In this document: positions 35,565-43,647 of the stretch, in pieces | Layout: each line of letters begins with the position of its first letter | Numbering within the stretch: position 1 is the stretch's first letter | Source of the DNA: Elusimicrobia bacterium GWA2_62_23 | GTDB taxonomy: Bacteria; Elusimicrobiota; Elusimicrobia; Elusimicrobiales; UBA9959 | Length of the DNA stretch: 64,000 nt | Direction of reading: 5' to 3' | Assembly (NCBI GenBank): GCA_001799635.1 | Contig: MGTV01000007.1 | Coordinates: forward strand, 30,772-94,771 | Position numbers and translations under genes: made by a program | The notes under the pieces: generated by a model | What the model saw: only the letters and a program-made list of their open reading frames with translations | What the model was told of the DNA's origin: nothing | Database searches by the model: none

Positions 35565-35593
35565 ATAAAAAAACCGCCGGGGACTCCGGCGGT
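35565..35593 (-). terminator. Terminator after the AlaX-like gene
   Basis: ACCGCCGG/CCGGCGGT stem with T7 on the minus strand. It lies between the convergent rluA-like and AlaX-like genes; no T run on the plus side. Confidence 0.8.
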
Positions 35594-35612
35594 CACGGCG
35601 GAAAAACCTCTC

Positions 35613-36047
35613 TTAAGCCAGTTTGAACCTCACCCTCAGCACCCCGTCCTCAAAACTGCTGGAGACTATCCTGAACCCGCCCAGCTCCCCGGTGGCTCCA
35701 GCGTGCTGTCCTATGCACGGGCAGGCGTCGTAATCCCCTATCAGGATCACGCGCAGCCGGTCCCCGGCCGCCCCTTCGGGCAGGCGGGCCAGGTCCAGGG
35801 CCGCCGCCTCCTCACGGGAATAAAAAGCTTCGCGCACCGGCAGGTTCGCCGCGATCACGCCGTTGACCAGGCGTTCTAGTTCCGCGGTCTCTTCGGCCGT
35901 CAAAGGCCGGGAGAACCGGTAATCGCATTTGGATTTTTTCTTCTCTATGTGGGAACTGAAGGCCCGGCCGCAGCCGAACAGGCGCACCATGGCCCTGTTG
36001 AGCAGGTGCTCGGCGGTATGCATCCTGGGGTCGGAATAATCCTTCAT
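35613..36047 (-). CDS. AlaX-like alanyl-tRNA editing domain protein
   Basis: The 144-residue stand-alone protein resembles the second additional domain of threonyl/alanyl-tRNA synthetases: HTAEHLLNRAMV near the start (HxxxH) and CPCIGQHAGATGELG near the end (CxxxH), the four zinc ligands of the editing site, plus GDRLRVILIGDYD. It should hydrolyse mischarged tRNA(Ala). It lies 20 bp after the nitronate monooxygenase-like gene and is probably co-transcribed with it. Confidence 0.8.
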   Translation of the reverse strand: MKDYSDPRMHTAEHLLNRAMVRLFGCGRAFSSHIEKKKSKCDYRFSRPLTAEETAELERLVNGVIAANLPVREAFYSREEAAALDLARLPEGAAGDRLRVILIGDYDACPCIGQHAGATGELGGFRIVSSSFEDGVLRVRFKLA

Positions 36048-36066
36048 ACCCGCGCCCGCCGCCCGG

Positions 36067-37596
36067 TCAGGCGGTTTTCGGGGGCCCGCCGCGCAGGAAG
36101 TTCAGGGCTTTACCTATGGTATAGGTTTCCTGCCCGGGGGGCAGCTGCGCCAGCAGTTCCTTGGCGGACTCCAGGTTCTCGCCGAGCGTGACGATGGGAG
36201 GTTCCACGTACCCGCCGGGGCACACCTGCGGGCAGCCGGCCGCCGAAAGCAGCGCGTTGCACAGGCAGCCGCGGCCCACGGTATTCTGCACGCGCCCGCC
36301 CTTGGCCACGAACCTGTCCACCGGCTCGGCGGGACAGCGGTAGCCCAGCTTGCCGTCGGGAGTAAGATAGTTGACCTGCAGCAGGCCTATGTCGCAGCGG
36401 CGCGGCCTGGCCTGGAAAACGGCCTCTTCGGAAATGGTGCCGGGCACCTGGGCCACCTTGAACGGGAAGCCCGTGGGCGACACCATGGTGTTCTCCACCC
36501 TGAGTTCGCCGGCGGCCAGCATTTTTACGACCTTCGAGCGCAGTTCCGGGGTCATGCCCGACTGGCCGGAAAGGGCGGCCAGCGTACCGAACTGTATACC
36601 GGAGGCGCCGGCGGCCCTGGCGGCCGCCAGGCTGCCGCGGCCGGAATAGGAACCGGCCAGCCAGAACGGCAGGCCGAGTTTCGCTATGGCGCCTATGTCG
36701 GCCTTATCCTGCTCTGTGTAGACCAGCAGCGGCTTGCCGTCGGGGGCGAACCGCATCTTGGACGGGGCCACGCTGTGGCCGCCCGCCTCGGAACCTTCCA
36801 CCACGAAACCGTAAGGCCTGGTGGCGGGATCGGCGGCCAGCGCCTGGGCGAGGCCGAAGGAGGAAACGATGGCGAGGAACTTGGGGACCGGCAGGGCCTC
36901 GCCGGAGATCTTCAGCTCCTCGGGCCGCACGGTGGCGTAGAAGGACCCGGAATCGGAGCGGGTGCCGTATACCTTGAAGGACATCTCCGTGGGCTCGTGC
37001 CGGGAAAGCTTCTCTATCATGGAGGGCAGCTCGTCGGGGCTGCCGGCGCCCACCAGCACGTAAGCCGCGCCGGCGAGCATGGCGCCGTAGAGCGCCCAGG
37101 GCAGCGGCCGCTCCACCTTGCGCAGGAAATTTATGCCGACGGGCTTGTCATGCCCCTCTTTGGCCAGCCACACCTCGGCGAAATTGGCGGCCATCACCAG
37201 CACCTGCATCTCCTTAGGCAGTTCCCAGAAGGAGTCGGGGCCGGGCTTGAAGTTCTCCACCCGCGTCAGGCGGCAGGGAGGCACGGACTTGTAAGGCGTG
37301 CCGGGGGCCCGGCCGCCTTCTATATAGTAGCTGTTGAAAATTTCCCAGATGTCGGCCGAGAGGGCCGGCTGGCGGCGGGCGAGCTCAGTGAAGGCCCGGC
37401 GCACGTTGCCGCCCGGGTCCCCGTCCTGCAGCAGGCGCGGGTAAACTATCTCCAGGCCGGTCCCGGACACCACGCCCAGGCCGCCCATCATGGACACTAT
37501 CCTGGACATGACCCACCAGGAAATACGCACGCCCATGCCGCCGGAGATCAGGGCGGGGTCGGGAGTATTTGAAGGCGGCTTTTGGTCTGTAGTCAC
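36067..37596 (-). CDS. Nitronate monooxygenase-like FMN enzyme
   Basis: The 509-residue protein has the FMN-binding TIM-barrel pattern of 2-nitropropane dioxygenases: an early GGMGVRISWWVMSRIVSMMGGLGVVSGT segment (shown in two parts GGMGVRISW and MGGLGVVSGT), EGSEAGGHS in the middle, and ASGIQFGTLAALSGQS for the phosphate. An unusual C-terminal part has several cysteines (CLCNALLSAAGCPQVCPGG). The start is a GTG with AGGAGA upstream. True substrate unknown; family members oxidise nitronates, or reduce enoyl groups (FabK). Confidence 0.8.
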   Translation of the reverse strand: MTTDQKPPSNTPDPALISGGMGVRISWWVMSRIVSMMGGLGVVSGTGLEIVYPRLLQDGDPGGNVRRAFTELARRQPALSADIWEIFNSYYIEGGRAPGTPYKSVPPCRLTRVENFKPGPDSFWELPKEMQVLVMAANFAEVWLAKEGHDKPVGINFLRKVERPLPWALYGAMLAGAAYVLVGAGSPDELPSMIEKLSRHEPTEMSFKVYGTRSDSGSFYATVRPEELKISGEALPVPKFLAIVSSFGLAQALAADPATRPYGFVVEGSEAGGHSVAPSKMRFAPDGKPLLVYTEQDKADIGAIAKLGLPFWLAGSYSGRGSLAAARAAGASGIQFGTLAALSGQSGMTPELRSKVVKMLAAGELRVENTMVSPTGFPFKVAQVPGTISEEAVFQARPRRCDIGLLQVNYLTPDGKLGYRCPAEPVDRFVAKGGRVQNTVGRGCLCNALLSAAGCPQVCPGGYVEPPIVTLGENLESAKELLAQLPPGQETYTIGKALNFLRGGPPKTA

Positions 37597-37692
37597 GCTT
37601 TCTCCTGTTGCCTAAAGAAATCTATTGATATCTTACCTTTTACGGCGGCCCTTGGGGCCTCAAAATGCGCTCAAACCGCGGCGGCCGGCGCG

Positions 37693-38190
37693 CTACTTGG
37701 GCTGCTCCGGGAACAACATGGTTTTCATGGCCGTCACCGTTTTCTCCATGCGGCCCAGTTTTTCCATCAGCTGGGCCTGCCCCACGGCCAGGGCGGAAAG
37801 GTTGGCGTTCATGCGTTCCAGCTGCTGAACGAAGGTCACCGGCTCCGCCGCGGGCACGGGCGGCGGAGGCGCCTGCAGCGGCGCCAGCGCGGGGGCGGGC
37901 GACTCTATCACCTTGCCGTCCACCACCGGGTCGGAGATCAGCGTGCCGCGCATGGTCATGGCCAGAGGCGATTCCACTACCGGCTTCCTGGGCGGCGGAG
38001 GCAGGACCGGCGCGGAGAGGGCGGCTTTGATATCGGGATAGCCGGAGGCTTCTTTCCAGTCGGAAGCGGCGCTGCCGTCGGGGTTTTCGGGACAGACCAG
38101 GGAGGCCAGCTCGAAACCGGGCTGCTGCCGGAGCGCCCCGGCCTCGAAAGGCCCTTTTACCTCGCCGCTTATGTAAGTCCAGTATCTCAT
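37693..38190 (-). CDS. GYF-like domain protein with coiled-coil tail
   Basis: The 165-residue protein starts with a GYF_2-type domain (MRYWTYISGEVKGPFEAGAL, then WKEASGYPDIKAAL) that usually binds Pro-rich peptides. A Pro-rich linker follows (LPPPPRKP and QAPPPPVP), so it may bind itself. The last 50 residues are a heptad-like helix (VQQLERMNANLSALAVGQAQ). No signal peptide. It follows the exported protein at 38228 by 37 bp, with GGAGAG before the ATG. Role unknown. Confidence 0.75.
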   Translation of the reverse strand: MRYWTYISGEVKGPFEAGALRQQPGFELASLVCPENPDGSAASDWKEASGYPDIKAALSAPVLPPPPRKPVVESPLAMTMRGTLISDPVVDGKVIESPAPALAPLQAPPPPVPAAEPVTFVQQLERMNANLSALAVGQAQLMEKLGRMEKTVTAMKTMLFPEQPK

Positions 38191-38227
38191 GGTCTCTCCG
38201 GCCGCAAAGGCCCGGCCTCCGGGCGCC

Positions 38228-38638
38228 TTATTCTTTGATCACGCAGTCGTAAACGCCGTTGGTCTTGGTACAGACCACGGAGGAGGCGTACTGCGACAGG
38301 CTGGGATCGTCCTCGCTGGGGTAAATGCCGTTCTCATAGAGGGCGTCTATGATCTTGCCGGCCGCGTCGGTGTGCACTATCATTTTCTCGGCGCCGTTCA
38401 CCTTCACGAAGAAGGAGCAGGCGTCGTACATTTCGGAGGCGCAGGCCAGGCGGCTGACCTCCAGGGTGTCGGAGGCGCCGTCCACCTGGTGCAGCGGCAG
38501 GTCCTCGAACTTGGCCATAAGGTTGAGCGCCTCCCACATCATCTGGGCCGGCTTGCCGTTCACCCGCATGGTGGCCGCGCCGGCGCCCACGGCCAGGCCG
38601 GCCAGTACCGCGAAAGCCATAAGAAGTTTCCTGTTCAT
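38228..38638 (-). CDS. Small exported protein, function unknown
   Basis: The ATG at 38638 (GGAGGG upstream) gives 136 residues with a signal peptide (MNRKLLMAFAVLAGLAVGAGA). The mature part has four cysteines (ACAS, DACSFF, VVCTKT, YDCVIKE) that could form two disulfides in the periplasm, consistent with a small secreted globular protein. No family recognised. Its promoter has TAGAAT at 38666-38671. Confidence 0.65.
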   Translation of the reverse strand: MNRKLLMAFAVLAGLAVGAGAATMRVNGKPAQMMWEALNLMAKFEDLPLHQVDGASDTLEVSRLACASEMYDACSFFVKVNGAEKMIVHTDAAGKIIDALYENGIYPSEDDPSLSQYASSVVCTKTNGVYDCVIKE

Positions 38639-38665
38639 TTTTCCCTCCACCATCCTTATTTCCCA

Positions 38666-38671
38666 ATTCTA
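38666..38671 (-). promoter_or_regulatory. -10 box for the exported protein at 38638
   Basis: TTTTTGTAGAAT on the minus strand, 27 nt before the start codon; -35 not clear. Confidence 0.4.
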
Positions 38672-38727
38672 CAAAAAGCGGAAGGGTTCAGGAAGAAAGA
38701 CCCCCAGGGGGGGACCTGCGAAGATCG

Positions 38728-38739
38728 GGCCATATGGCC
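38728..38739. repeat. 12-bp palindrome in the divergent promoter region
   Basis: GGCCATATGGCC is a perfect palindrome between the divergent genes at 38638 and 38887, about 150 bp before the RRM gene. It could be an operator. The 248-bp gap also holds a leader of roughly 110 nt before the RRM gene, with no further gene. Confidence 0.3.
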
Positions 38740-38886
38740 TATATCTATATTTCCGGATTAATGTCATACTATAGGTGCAGTTAAACCAGAACTCTTTTTG
38801 AAGCCTATTCTACCGAGCAACACTTAAGGAAAAGATAGAGCGAAGAAGATGAGTCAGGTAAATACAGTTGCTAGGAGAATAACACA

Positions 38887-39216
38887 ATGAGCAAGAGAAT
38901 ATACGTGGGCGGTCTGCCCTTCAGCACCACCGAGCAGGAAATGAACGCCCTGTTCGCTACCTACGGCCAGGTTACCAGCGCCAAGCTGATCACCGACCGG
39001 GAGTCCGGCCAGTCCCGCGGTTTCGGCTTCATCGAGATGCCGAACGACGCGGAAGCCGCGACGGCGATGGAAAAGCTTAACGGCACCGACTTCGGCGGCC
39101 GCAAACTGACCATCAACGAAGCCCGCCCCATGGAAGCCCGCAGCTCCGGCGGCGGCGGCCGTGGTGGTGATCGCGGCGGCGGCCGCGGCGGTTACGGCGG
39201 CGGCAACCGCTGGTAA
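38887..39216 (+). CDS. RRM-type glycine-rich RNA-binding protein
   Basis: The 109-residue protein has one RNA-recognition motif with RNP2 (IYVGGLPF) and RNP1 (RGFGFIEM), followed by a Gly/Arg-rich tail (GGGGRGGDRGGGRGGYGGG). This is the bacterial cold-inducible Rbp type, thought to act on RNA structure at low temperature. AGGAGA is 9 nt before the ATG. It is monocistronic with a strong terminator and a rather long leader, as in cold-shock genes. Confidence 0.93.
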   Translation: MSKRIYVGGLPFSTTEQEMNALFATYGQVTSAKLITDRESGQSRGFGFIEMPNDAEAATAMEKLNGTDFGGRKLTINEARPMEARSSGGGGRGGDRGGGRGGYGGGNRW

Positions 39217-39238
39217 TTAAGATCCTTTAACGGTCTTG

Positions 39239-39272
39239 AACCGCCGCTCTGAAAAGGGCGGCGGTTTTTTAT
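39239..39272 (+). terminator. Terminator of the RRM gene
   Basis: AACCGCCGC/GCGGCGGTT stem followed by T6 on the plus strand. Confidence 0.88.
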
Positions 39273-39278
39273 TCCCCC

Positions 39279-39310
39279 AAAAAAAGAACCGCCGGGAGAC
39301 CCCGGCGGTT
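39279..39310 (-). terminator. Terminator of the receiver gene at 39331
   Basis: CCGCCGGG/CCCGGCGG stem with a 4-nt loop, then TTCTTTTTTT on the minus strand. Convergent with the RRM terminator. Confidence 0.85.
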
Positions 39311-39330
39311 TCGCGGCGGCGCGGCAGGCG

Positions 39331-39702
39331 CTACTTCTTCAATAAAGAGGACACCTTCAGCTCCAGCTGGGCCAGGCTGACCGGTTTGGGCAGGAATTCG
39401 CGGAAGTTCCGCTCCTGCCTGAACAGGTCCAGCATGCCCTGGTCGAAATACTTGCCGCTCATGACTATTACCGGCACTTCCGCGGTCTCGTCCCCCGCCT
39501 GTAGTTCCCTCAGGACTTCCACGCCGTTCATCTCCGGCATCATGATGTCCAGGAAGATGACGTCCGGTTTGAAGGCCGCGGCCTTGGCCAGGCCTTCTTT
39601 GCCGTTGGCGGCCAGGCCCACCGTGTAGCCGAGTTTGGTGAACTGCGCGGAAACGAGCGCGCTGAAATCGGCGTCGTCGTCTATCATCAGTATGGCAGGC
39701 AT
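39331..39702 (-). CDS. Stand-alone response-regulator receiver
   Basis: The 123-residue protein is a lone CheY-like receiver: acidic cluster D8-D10, phosphoacceptor D52 (FLDIMMPEMNG), the Ser in VIVMSGKYF and Lys in FLPKPVS. There is no output domain. It may pass a phosphate or bind a partner. No histidine kinase is near. Confidence 0.9.
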   Translation of the reverse strand: MPAILMIDDDADFSALVSAQFTKLGYTVGLAANGKEGLAKAAAFKPDVIFLDIMMPEMNGVEVLRELQAGDETAEVPVIVMSGKYFDQGMLDLFRQERNFREFLPKPVSLAQLELKVSSLLKK

Positions 39703-39774
39703 CTTGCTTTCCCCCCGGATACTTTAAATCGTCCCTCTCCCTACCCCTCAATTTTACAAAAGAAAACCGCCGTT

Positions 39775-41052
39775 TTACTTCGCCAGTTCCACCGCGTAGG
39801 CTACGCCCAGGCGCGCGAACTTGAGCGCGTGCGCGGCGTTGCCGCCGCACTTGTCGAGCGTATCCGTGGCCTTGTGAATGAAAGGGTTGTGCTGTTCGAA
39901 GGTGGATTCGAACGAGTAGGACGCCGGGTAGCCGTTCTTGGTCCACGAGGCGTGGTCGGAGCAGCCGTAGCCGCACTTCAGCGTGCCCCAGGTATAGGGC
40001 AGGTAGGCGTCTATGAGCCGGCCCAGGAAGGCGTTCTGCTCCGGGCTGCTGTTGTCGGAAACGAAATAGATGTCCCGCTCGGAACCCTTGTAGTTGGTCA
40101 TGTCCAGGTTGAGCATGCCCTCCACCCGCACCCCGGCCTTCTTGAAGGCGGCGGCGATCTCGCCCGAGCCGCGCAGGCCGGCTTCCTCGGCGGCGAAAGC
40201 TATGAACTTTATGGTCTTGGCCGGGCGGTAGCCGCCCTCGAGCAGGGCGCGGGCTATCTCCTGCGTCACGGCGGCGCCCGAGGCGTTGTCGTCGGCGCCG
40301 GGGGCGGGGTTATCGCCGTAGCCGGCCACCGAGTCCAGATGTCCGCCCAGCACCACCACCTTTTCCGGCTCGGCCGAGCCCAGCACGGTGAGGATCACCG
40401 ACTCCTGCGGGAAGGCGGCGTGCTTGAAAGGGGCCACGGAAACGTAAGGCCGGTTCTCGGCGAGCCTGACCCATTCCTTCTGCAACCACTTGGAGGCGTC
40501 CACGCCGGTGGCGTAGCGGTAACCGCGGTTCTTGAAAGCGGCGAGCGCCCTGATGGCGGCGGAGATGCCCTCTTCCCGGGGCAGGGCGGCCAGTTCCTTT
40601 ACGCGCGCGGCCTGGTCCAGCGTGTAGGCGCGCGCCGGCGGCTGCGGCGCGGCCTGCAGGTCTTCCAGCGCCCCCTCAAGGGTGTCGTGCGCGAAAAAGC
40701 CCGGGGCCCGCGCGAAGGTCCTGTACATGCCGTCCGACAGCTGGTCCAGCTCGTCGGTCTCGAATTCGTAAACCGCCAGGCGCTTGTTCTGCGCCACCGG
40801 GGCGCGCTTGAACAGGGCTCCGTCCAGCGCGGACACGTCGCCGCGCTCCATGCTTATCCACACCCGGCCGGCACTTTCGGGGCGCCCGGGTTCGGGCAGC
40901 AGGCCGCCGGCGGAAGCCGCGGCCTCTATGGCCGCCTGCACGGCCGCTTTCACGTCCACGCCTCCGTTAAAGTCCGGCGTGTAGCCGGCGTTCACCGGAC
41001 CGAAACCGCAGGCCAGCAGGCCGGCAACCAGGGACAGTTTCATGAAGCGCAT
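39775..41052 (-). CDS. Exported M28-family zinc aminopeptidase
   Basis: The 425-residue precursor has a signal peptide (MRFMKLSLVAGLLACGFGPVNA), a propeptide of roughly 130 residues and a di-zinc aminopeptidase domain. Ligands: H in VVLGGHLDSV, D in PGADDNASGAA, E in FAAEEAGLRG, D in MLNLDMTNYKG and H in NPFIHKATDT. The CGYGC pair near the end matches the disulfide in Aeromonas-type leucine aminopeptidase. It should cut N-terminal hydrophobic residues from peptides outside the cytoplasm. GGAG precedes the ATG. Confidence 0.92.
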   Translation of the reverse strand: MRFMKLSLVAGLLACGFGPVNAGYTPDFNGGVDVKAAVQAAIEAAASAGGLLPEPGRPESAGRVWISMERGDVSALDGALFKRAPVAQNKRLAVYEFETDELDQLSDGMYRTFARAPGFFAHDTLEGALEDLQAAPQPPARAYTLDQAARVKELAALPREEGISAAIRALAAFKNRGYRYATGVDASKWLQKEWVRLAENRPYVSVAPFKHAAFPQESVILTVLGSAEPEKVVVLGGHLDSVAGYGDNPAPGADDNASGAAVTQEIARALLEGGYRPAKTIKFIAFAAEEAGLRGSGEIAAAFKKAGVRVEGMLNLDMTNYKGSERDIYFVSDNSSPEQNAFLGRLIDAYLPYTWGTLKCGYGCSDHASWTKNGYPASYSFESTFEQHNPFIHKATDTLDKCGGNAAHALKFARLGVAYAVELAK

Positions 41053-41087
41053 AAATTCTCCAAAAACCTCTGCGGATATTTTTTATT

Positions 41088-41117
41088 TTGCAAAAGCGGC
41101 TTATCTAAGGTTATAAT
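41088..41117 (+). promoter_or_regulatory. Promoter for the HExxH protease
   Basis: TTGCAA (41088-41093), 18-bp spacer and perfect TATAAT (41112-41117) on the plus strand, about 50 nt before the ATG. Confidence 0.65.
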
Positions 41118-41167
41118 ACCTTAAATATTGACGAAAGTCATACTCCGCACACTTAAGGAAAGAACCG

Positions 41168-42130
41168 ATGAAACGAAACTTGCTGCTGTTCGCCGTGTCC
41201 GCCCTCTTACTGGGCTCGCCTATTGCTTCCTCCGCATCCGGCCAGGCCACCTTCCTGCCGCCCAATGACCTCTCCATCCCCGTGGACTCGCCCATGGCCA
41301 AGGGCATAGTGGAAGCGCAGTTCAACAAAGTCCTCAACACCATAGAGAAGATCTACAAACCCATAGTGGCCGCCAGGGGCGGCGTGCTGCAGATCAACCG
41401 CAAGTGGACCGATGCCACCGTCAACGCCTCGGCCCAGCAGAGCGGCAAGACCTACATCCTCAACATGTACGGCGGCCTGGCCCGCCACGAGACCGTCACC
41501 ATGGACGGCTTCGCCCTGGTAGCCTGCCACGAGCTCGGCCACCACCTGGGCGGCGCGCCCAAGATCGGCGGCTGGAACCCCTGGGCCTCCAACGAAGGCC
41601 AGAGCGACTACTACGCCAACCTTAAATGCCTGCGAATGGTTTTTGCGGACGGCGACACCAAAGATTTCACGCACATGTCCGCCGGAGACGAAGTCGCGGA
41701 AAACGCCTGCCAGGCGGCTTTCCCCAAAGCCGAAGACCAGGCGATCTGCTTCAGGGGCGCCATGGCCGGCAAATCCGTGGCCTACCTGTTCAAGGCCCTG
41801 CGCAACGAGACCGTCACCCCCCGCTTCGACACGCCAGACACCAAAGTCCAGACCACCATGCTGGCCACGCATCCCCCCACTCAGTGCCGCATGGACACCT
41901 ACCTGCAGGGGTCGCTGTGCGCCCAGCCGGTAGGGGCCGCCCTCAGCGAAAAGGACCCGACGGTCGGCACCTGCACCCGCTCCGCCGGTTTCCCCGGCGG
42001 CTACCGCCCGCTCTGCTGGTACAAGCCGGCCAACGCCGCGGAACTGCTGCCGCCCGCCGCCAGGCCCTTCGAAGTCGCCGAAGAGCTGGCTCCGTCGTTC
42101 GGGACGCTGCTCAACGGCCACTCCTGGTAA
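41168..42130 (+). CDS. Exported HExxH zinc metalloprotease (M48-like)
   Basis: The 320-residue precursor has a signal peptide (MKRNLLLFAVSALLLGSPIA, then SSASG). The zinc motif is H121-E-L-G-H125, with a glutamate or aspartate about 18-22 residues later (NEGQSDYY, E143 or D147) as probable third ligand. This spacing is close to M48-like gluzincins. Seven or so cysteines in the C-terminal half may form disulfides. Function is probably extracellular or periplasmic protein breakdown. AAGGAAAG lies before the ATG. Confidence 0.82.
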   Translation: MKRNLLLFAVSALLLGSPIASSASGQATFLPPNDLSIPVDSPMAKGIVEAQFNKVLNTIEKIYKPIVAARGGVLQINRKWTDATVNASAQQSGKTYILNMYGGLARHETVTMDGFALVACHELGHHLGGAPKIGGWNPWASNEGQSDYYANLKCLRMVFADGDTKDFTHMSAGDEVAENACQAAFPKAEDQAICFRGAMAGKSVAYLFKALRNETVTPRFDTPDTKVQTTMLATHPPTQCRMDTYLQGSLCAQPVGAALSEKDPTVGTCTRSAGFPGGYRPLCWYKPANAAELLPPAARPFEVAEELAPSFGTLLNGHSW

Positions 42131-42149
42131 GCGCCCCTTCCGGGCAAAG

Positions 42150-42184
42150 AGAACCGCCGGGCCCTCCCGGCGGTTTCCTTTTTC
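42150..42184. terminator. Terminator between the HExxH protease and trmO
   Basis: CCGCCGGG/CCCGGCGG stem with T-rich tails on both sides (TTTCCTTTTT on plus). Serves convergent genes. Confidence 0.82.
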
Positions 42185-42199
42185 CCCCGCTTAAAAATT

Positions 42200-42970
42200 T
42201 CAGCGGCCCGGCGCCCCGGGCTTCTTGCGGCGGAATTTCTTCTCGAACTTGCCGGCCGCTGCCACCCGCGTCACCGTCGCCTTATTGCCGGTCACGCTGA
42301 AATGGACTTCCCTGTCGCAGATGAAGAATTCCAGGTCCGCCCCCTCTTTCATCTGGGTGGCGTCGCGCCTGTTGCGCGGGTCGTGCCCGAGCACGTCGAT
42401 TATCAGCGCGCGCAGGTTTTCCGCCCCGGCGCAGCGCTCCAGGTCTTTGGCCGCGCGCGCCGACACCTCCACCTCAAGTTCCGGAAAAGCGTGGTCCGGC
42501 ACCCAGCCGGCCTGCGGGGCCGGCGCGGAGTCGCTGAAATGCAGGTAGGGCTTCACGTCCAGGATGGGTGTGCCGTCAATGAGGTCTATGCCGGAAAGGT
42601 GAAGAGTGTCCCCTTCCACTTTCTCCAGCCTGGCCAGCGACAGCCCTATGGGATTGGGCCGGTGCGGCGAGCGCGAGGCGAACACCCCTATCTTGCCGCC
42701 CTTCATGCGCGGCGGGTGGATCTTGGGGTGGAAGGTCTTGTTGGTATTGAGATGGAACCAGGAGAGCAGCCAGACATGGCTGAAGTTGGCCAGGCCGGCC
42801 AGGGAATGCCCCGGGCTGTAGCGCGGGTGGACGCGCAGCCTGGCCGTGGAGCCGGGCGCCAGGTGCGGCTGGCGCGGCGTACCGAATTTTTCCTTGAAGC
42901 AGGACTCCAGCACACCGAGGATCTGCATCCGCGGGAAGTCCTGCGCCGCCTGCTCGTCCTGCCTGGTCAT
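42200..42970 (-). CDS. trmO: tRNA (N6-threonylcarbamoyladenosine37-N6)-methyltransferase
   Basis: The 256-residue protein has the TrmO (YaeB/TsaA) beta-barrel domain: GVFASRSPHRPNPIGLSLAR, with S-adenosylmethionine-binding, and LIDGTPILDVKPYL. It methylates t6A37 in tRNA for Thr codons. The C-terminal half (from about 150) fits the longer family form. It starts four bases after the stop of the guanyl-ribonuclease gene and is thus co-transcribed, though a functional link is not obvious. No good ribosome site; coupling likely. Confidence 0.9.
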   Translation of the reverse strand: MTRQDEQAAQDFPRMQILGVLESCFKEKFGTPRQPHLAPGSTARLRVHPRYSPGHSLAGLANFSHVWLLSWFHLNTNKTFHPKIHPPRMKGGKIGVFASRSPHRPNPIGLSLARLEKVEGDTLHLSGIDLIDGTPILDVKPYLHFSDSAPAPQAGWVPDHAFPELEVEVSARAAKDLERCAGAENLRALIIDVLGHDPRNRRDATQMKEGADLEFFICDREVHFSVTGNKATVTRVAAAGKFEKKFRRKKPGAPGR

Positions 42971-42974
42971 GGGC

Positions 42975-43550
42975 CTAGCGCACTATGTCCAGGTAAACGA
43001 AGGTGGTGTAATGGTCGGGGGTGTAATACACCTCGCGGTGGCCGCCTATCATCAGGCGCTCGGGCCCGCGGGGGCTCAACACGGCGCCGGTCATATAGGT
43101 GACGCCGCCTATCACTACCGGCTCGGCTTTGGCGCCGGTGGGGCGGTTGGGAACTATGAGCGTGTACTCCAGGTAATAGCCGGCCGGCTTGGCGGGCAGG
43201 CCCGCGTGCGGCTTGCTGTGCACGTTGCCGTCGTTGTCGTAGGGCATCCGTTCGCAGACGGCTATCCTGGCCAGCAGGTCCTTAATGGCCCGCTCGCGGC
43301 GGGCGTCGCTGACCCTGGGCGAGAAAGTTTTGCCGGGCAGTATGGCCGGGCTGGGCTTGCAGGGCGGATTGTCGTACCTGCTGTCGCCGGCGGCCACCGC
43401 GGCGGGAGTGGAGACCGCCAGTTCCAAGGCCGGCACATAGGCCAGACCGGAAAGAAAATCATAGGCCGGGGTTTTGGAGGCGGCGAAGAGCGGGCCAAGG
43501 CCGGAGAGCAGCAGCGCGGAGATAAGCAGGGGGAGCTTTAATTTTCTCAT
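42975..43550 (-). CDS. Exported guanyl-specific ribonuclease (N1/T1, RNase Sa-like)
   Basis: The ATG at 43550 gives a signal peptide (MRKLKLPLLISALLLSGLGP, cleavage near FAA). The C-terminal 90 residues match RNase Sa/barnase: MPYDNDGNVHSKP aligns with the substrate-binding loop, AGYYLEYTLIVPNRP holds the catalytic Glu (EYTL), GGHREVYYTPDHYTTF holds the Arg and the general-acid His (DHYTTF). So key residues are retained, with a modest insertion. It should cleave RNA after G outside the cell or in the periplasm. No barstar-like inhibitor gene adjoins. Transcript is leaderless by promoter position. Confidence 0.82.
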   Translation of the reverse strand: MRKLKLPLLISALLLSGLGPLFAASKTPAYDFLSGLAYVPALELAVSTPAAVAAGDSRYDNPPCKPSPAILPGKTFSPRVSDARRERAIKDLLARIAVCERMPYDNDGNVHSKPHAGLPAKPAGYYLEYTLIVPNRPTGAKAEPVVIGGVTYMTGAVLSPRGPERLMIGGHREVYYTPDHYTTFVYLDIVR

Positions 43551-43556
43551 GATAAT

Positions 43557-43562
43557 ATTATG
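43557..43562 (-). promoter_or_regulatory. -10 box for the ribonuclease gene (leaderless)
   Basis: CATAAT, then six bases (ATTATC) and ATG on the minus strand. No ribosome binding site. Confidence 0.45.
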
Positions 43563-43647
43563 CAGAAAAACGAGGCCGCCCGTAAGGGCAAAAGGGCCCA
43601 CCGGCGGCTGGGCTTTATAGGTAAGCCCTAAAAACCCGGCCGCGGGC

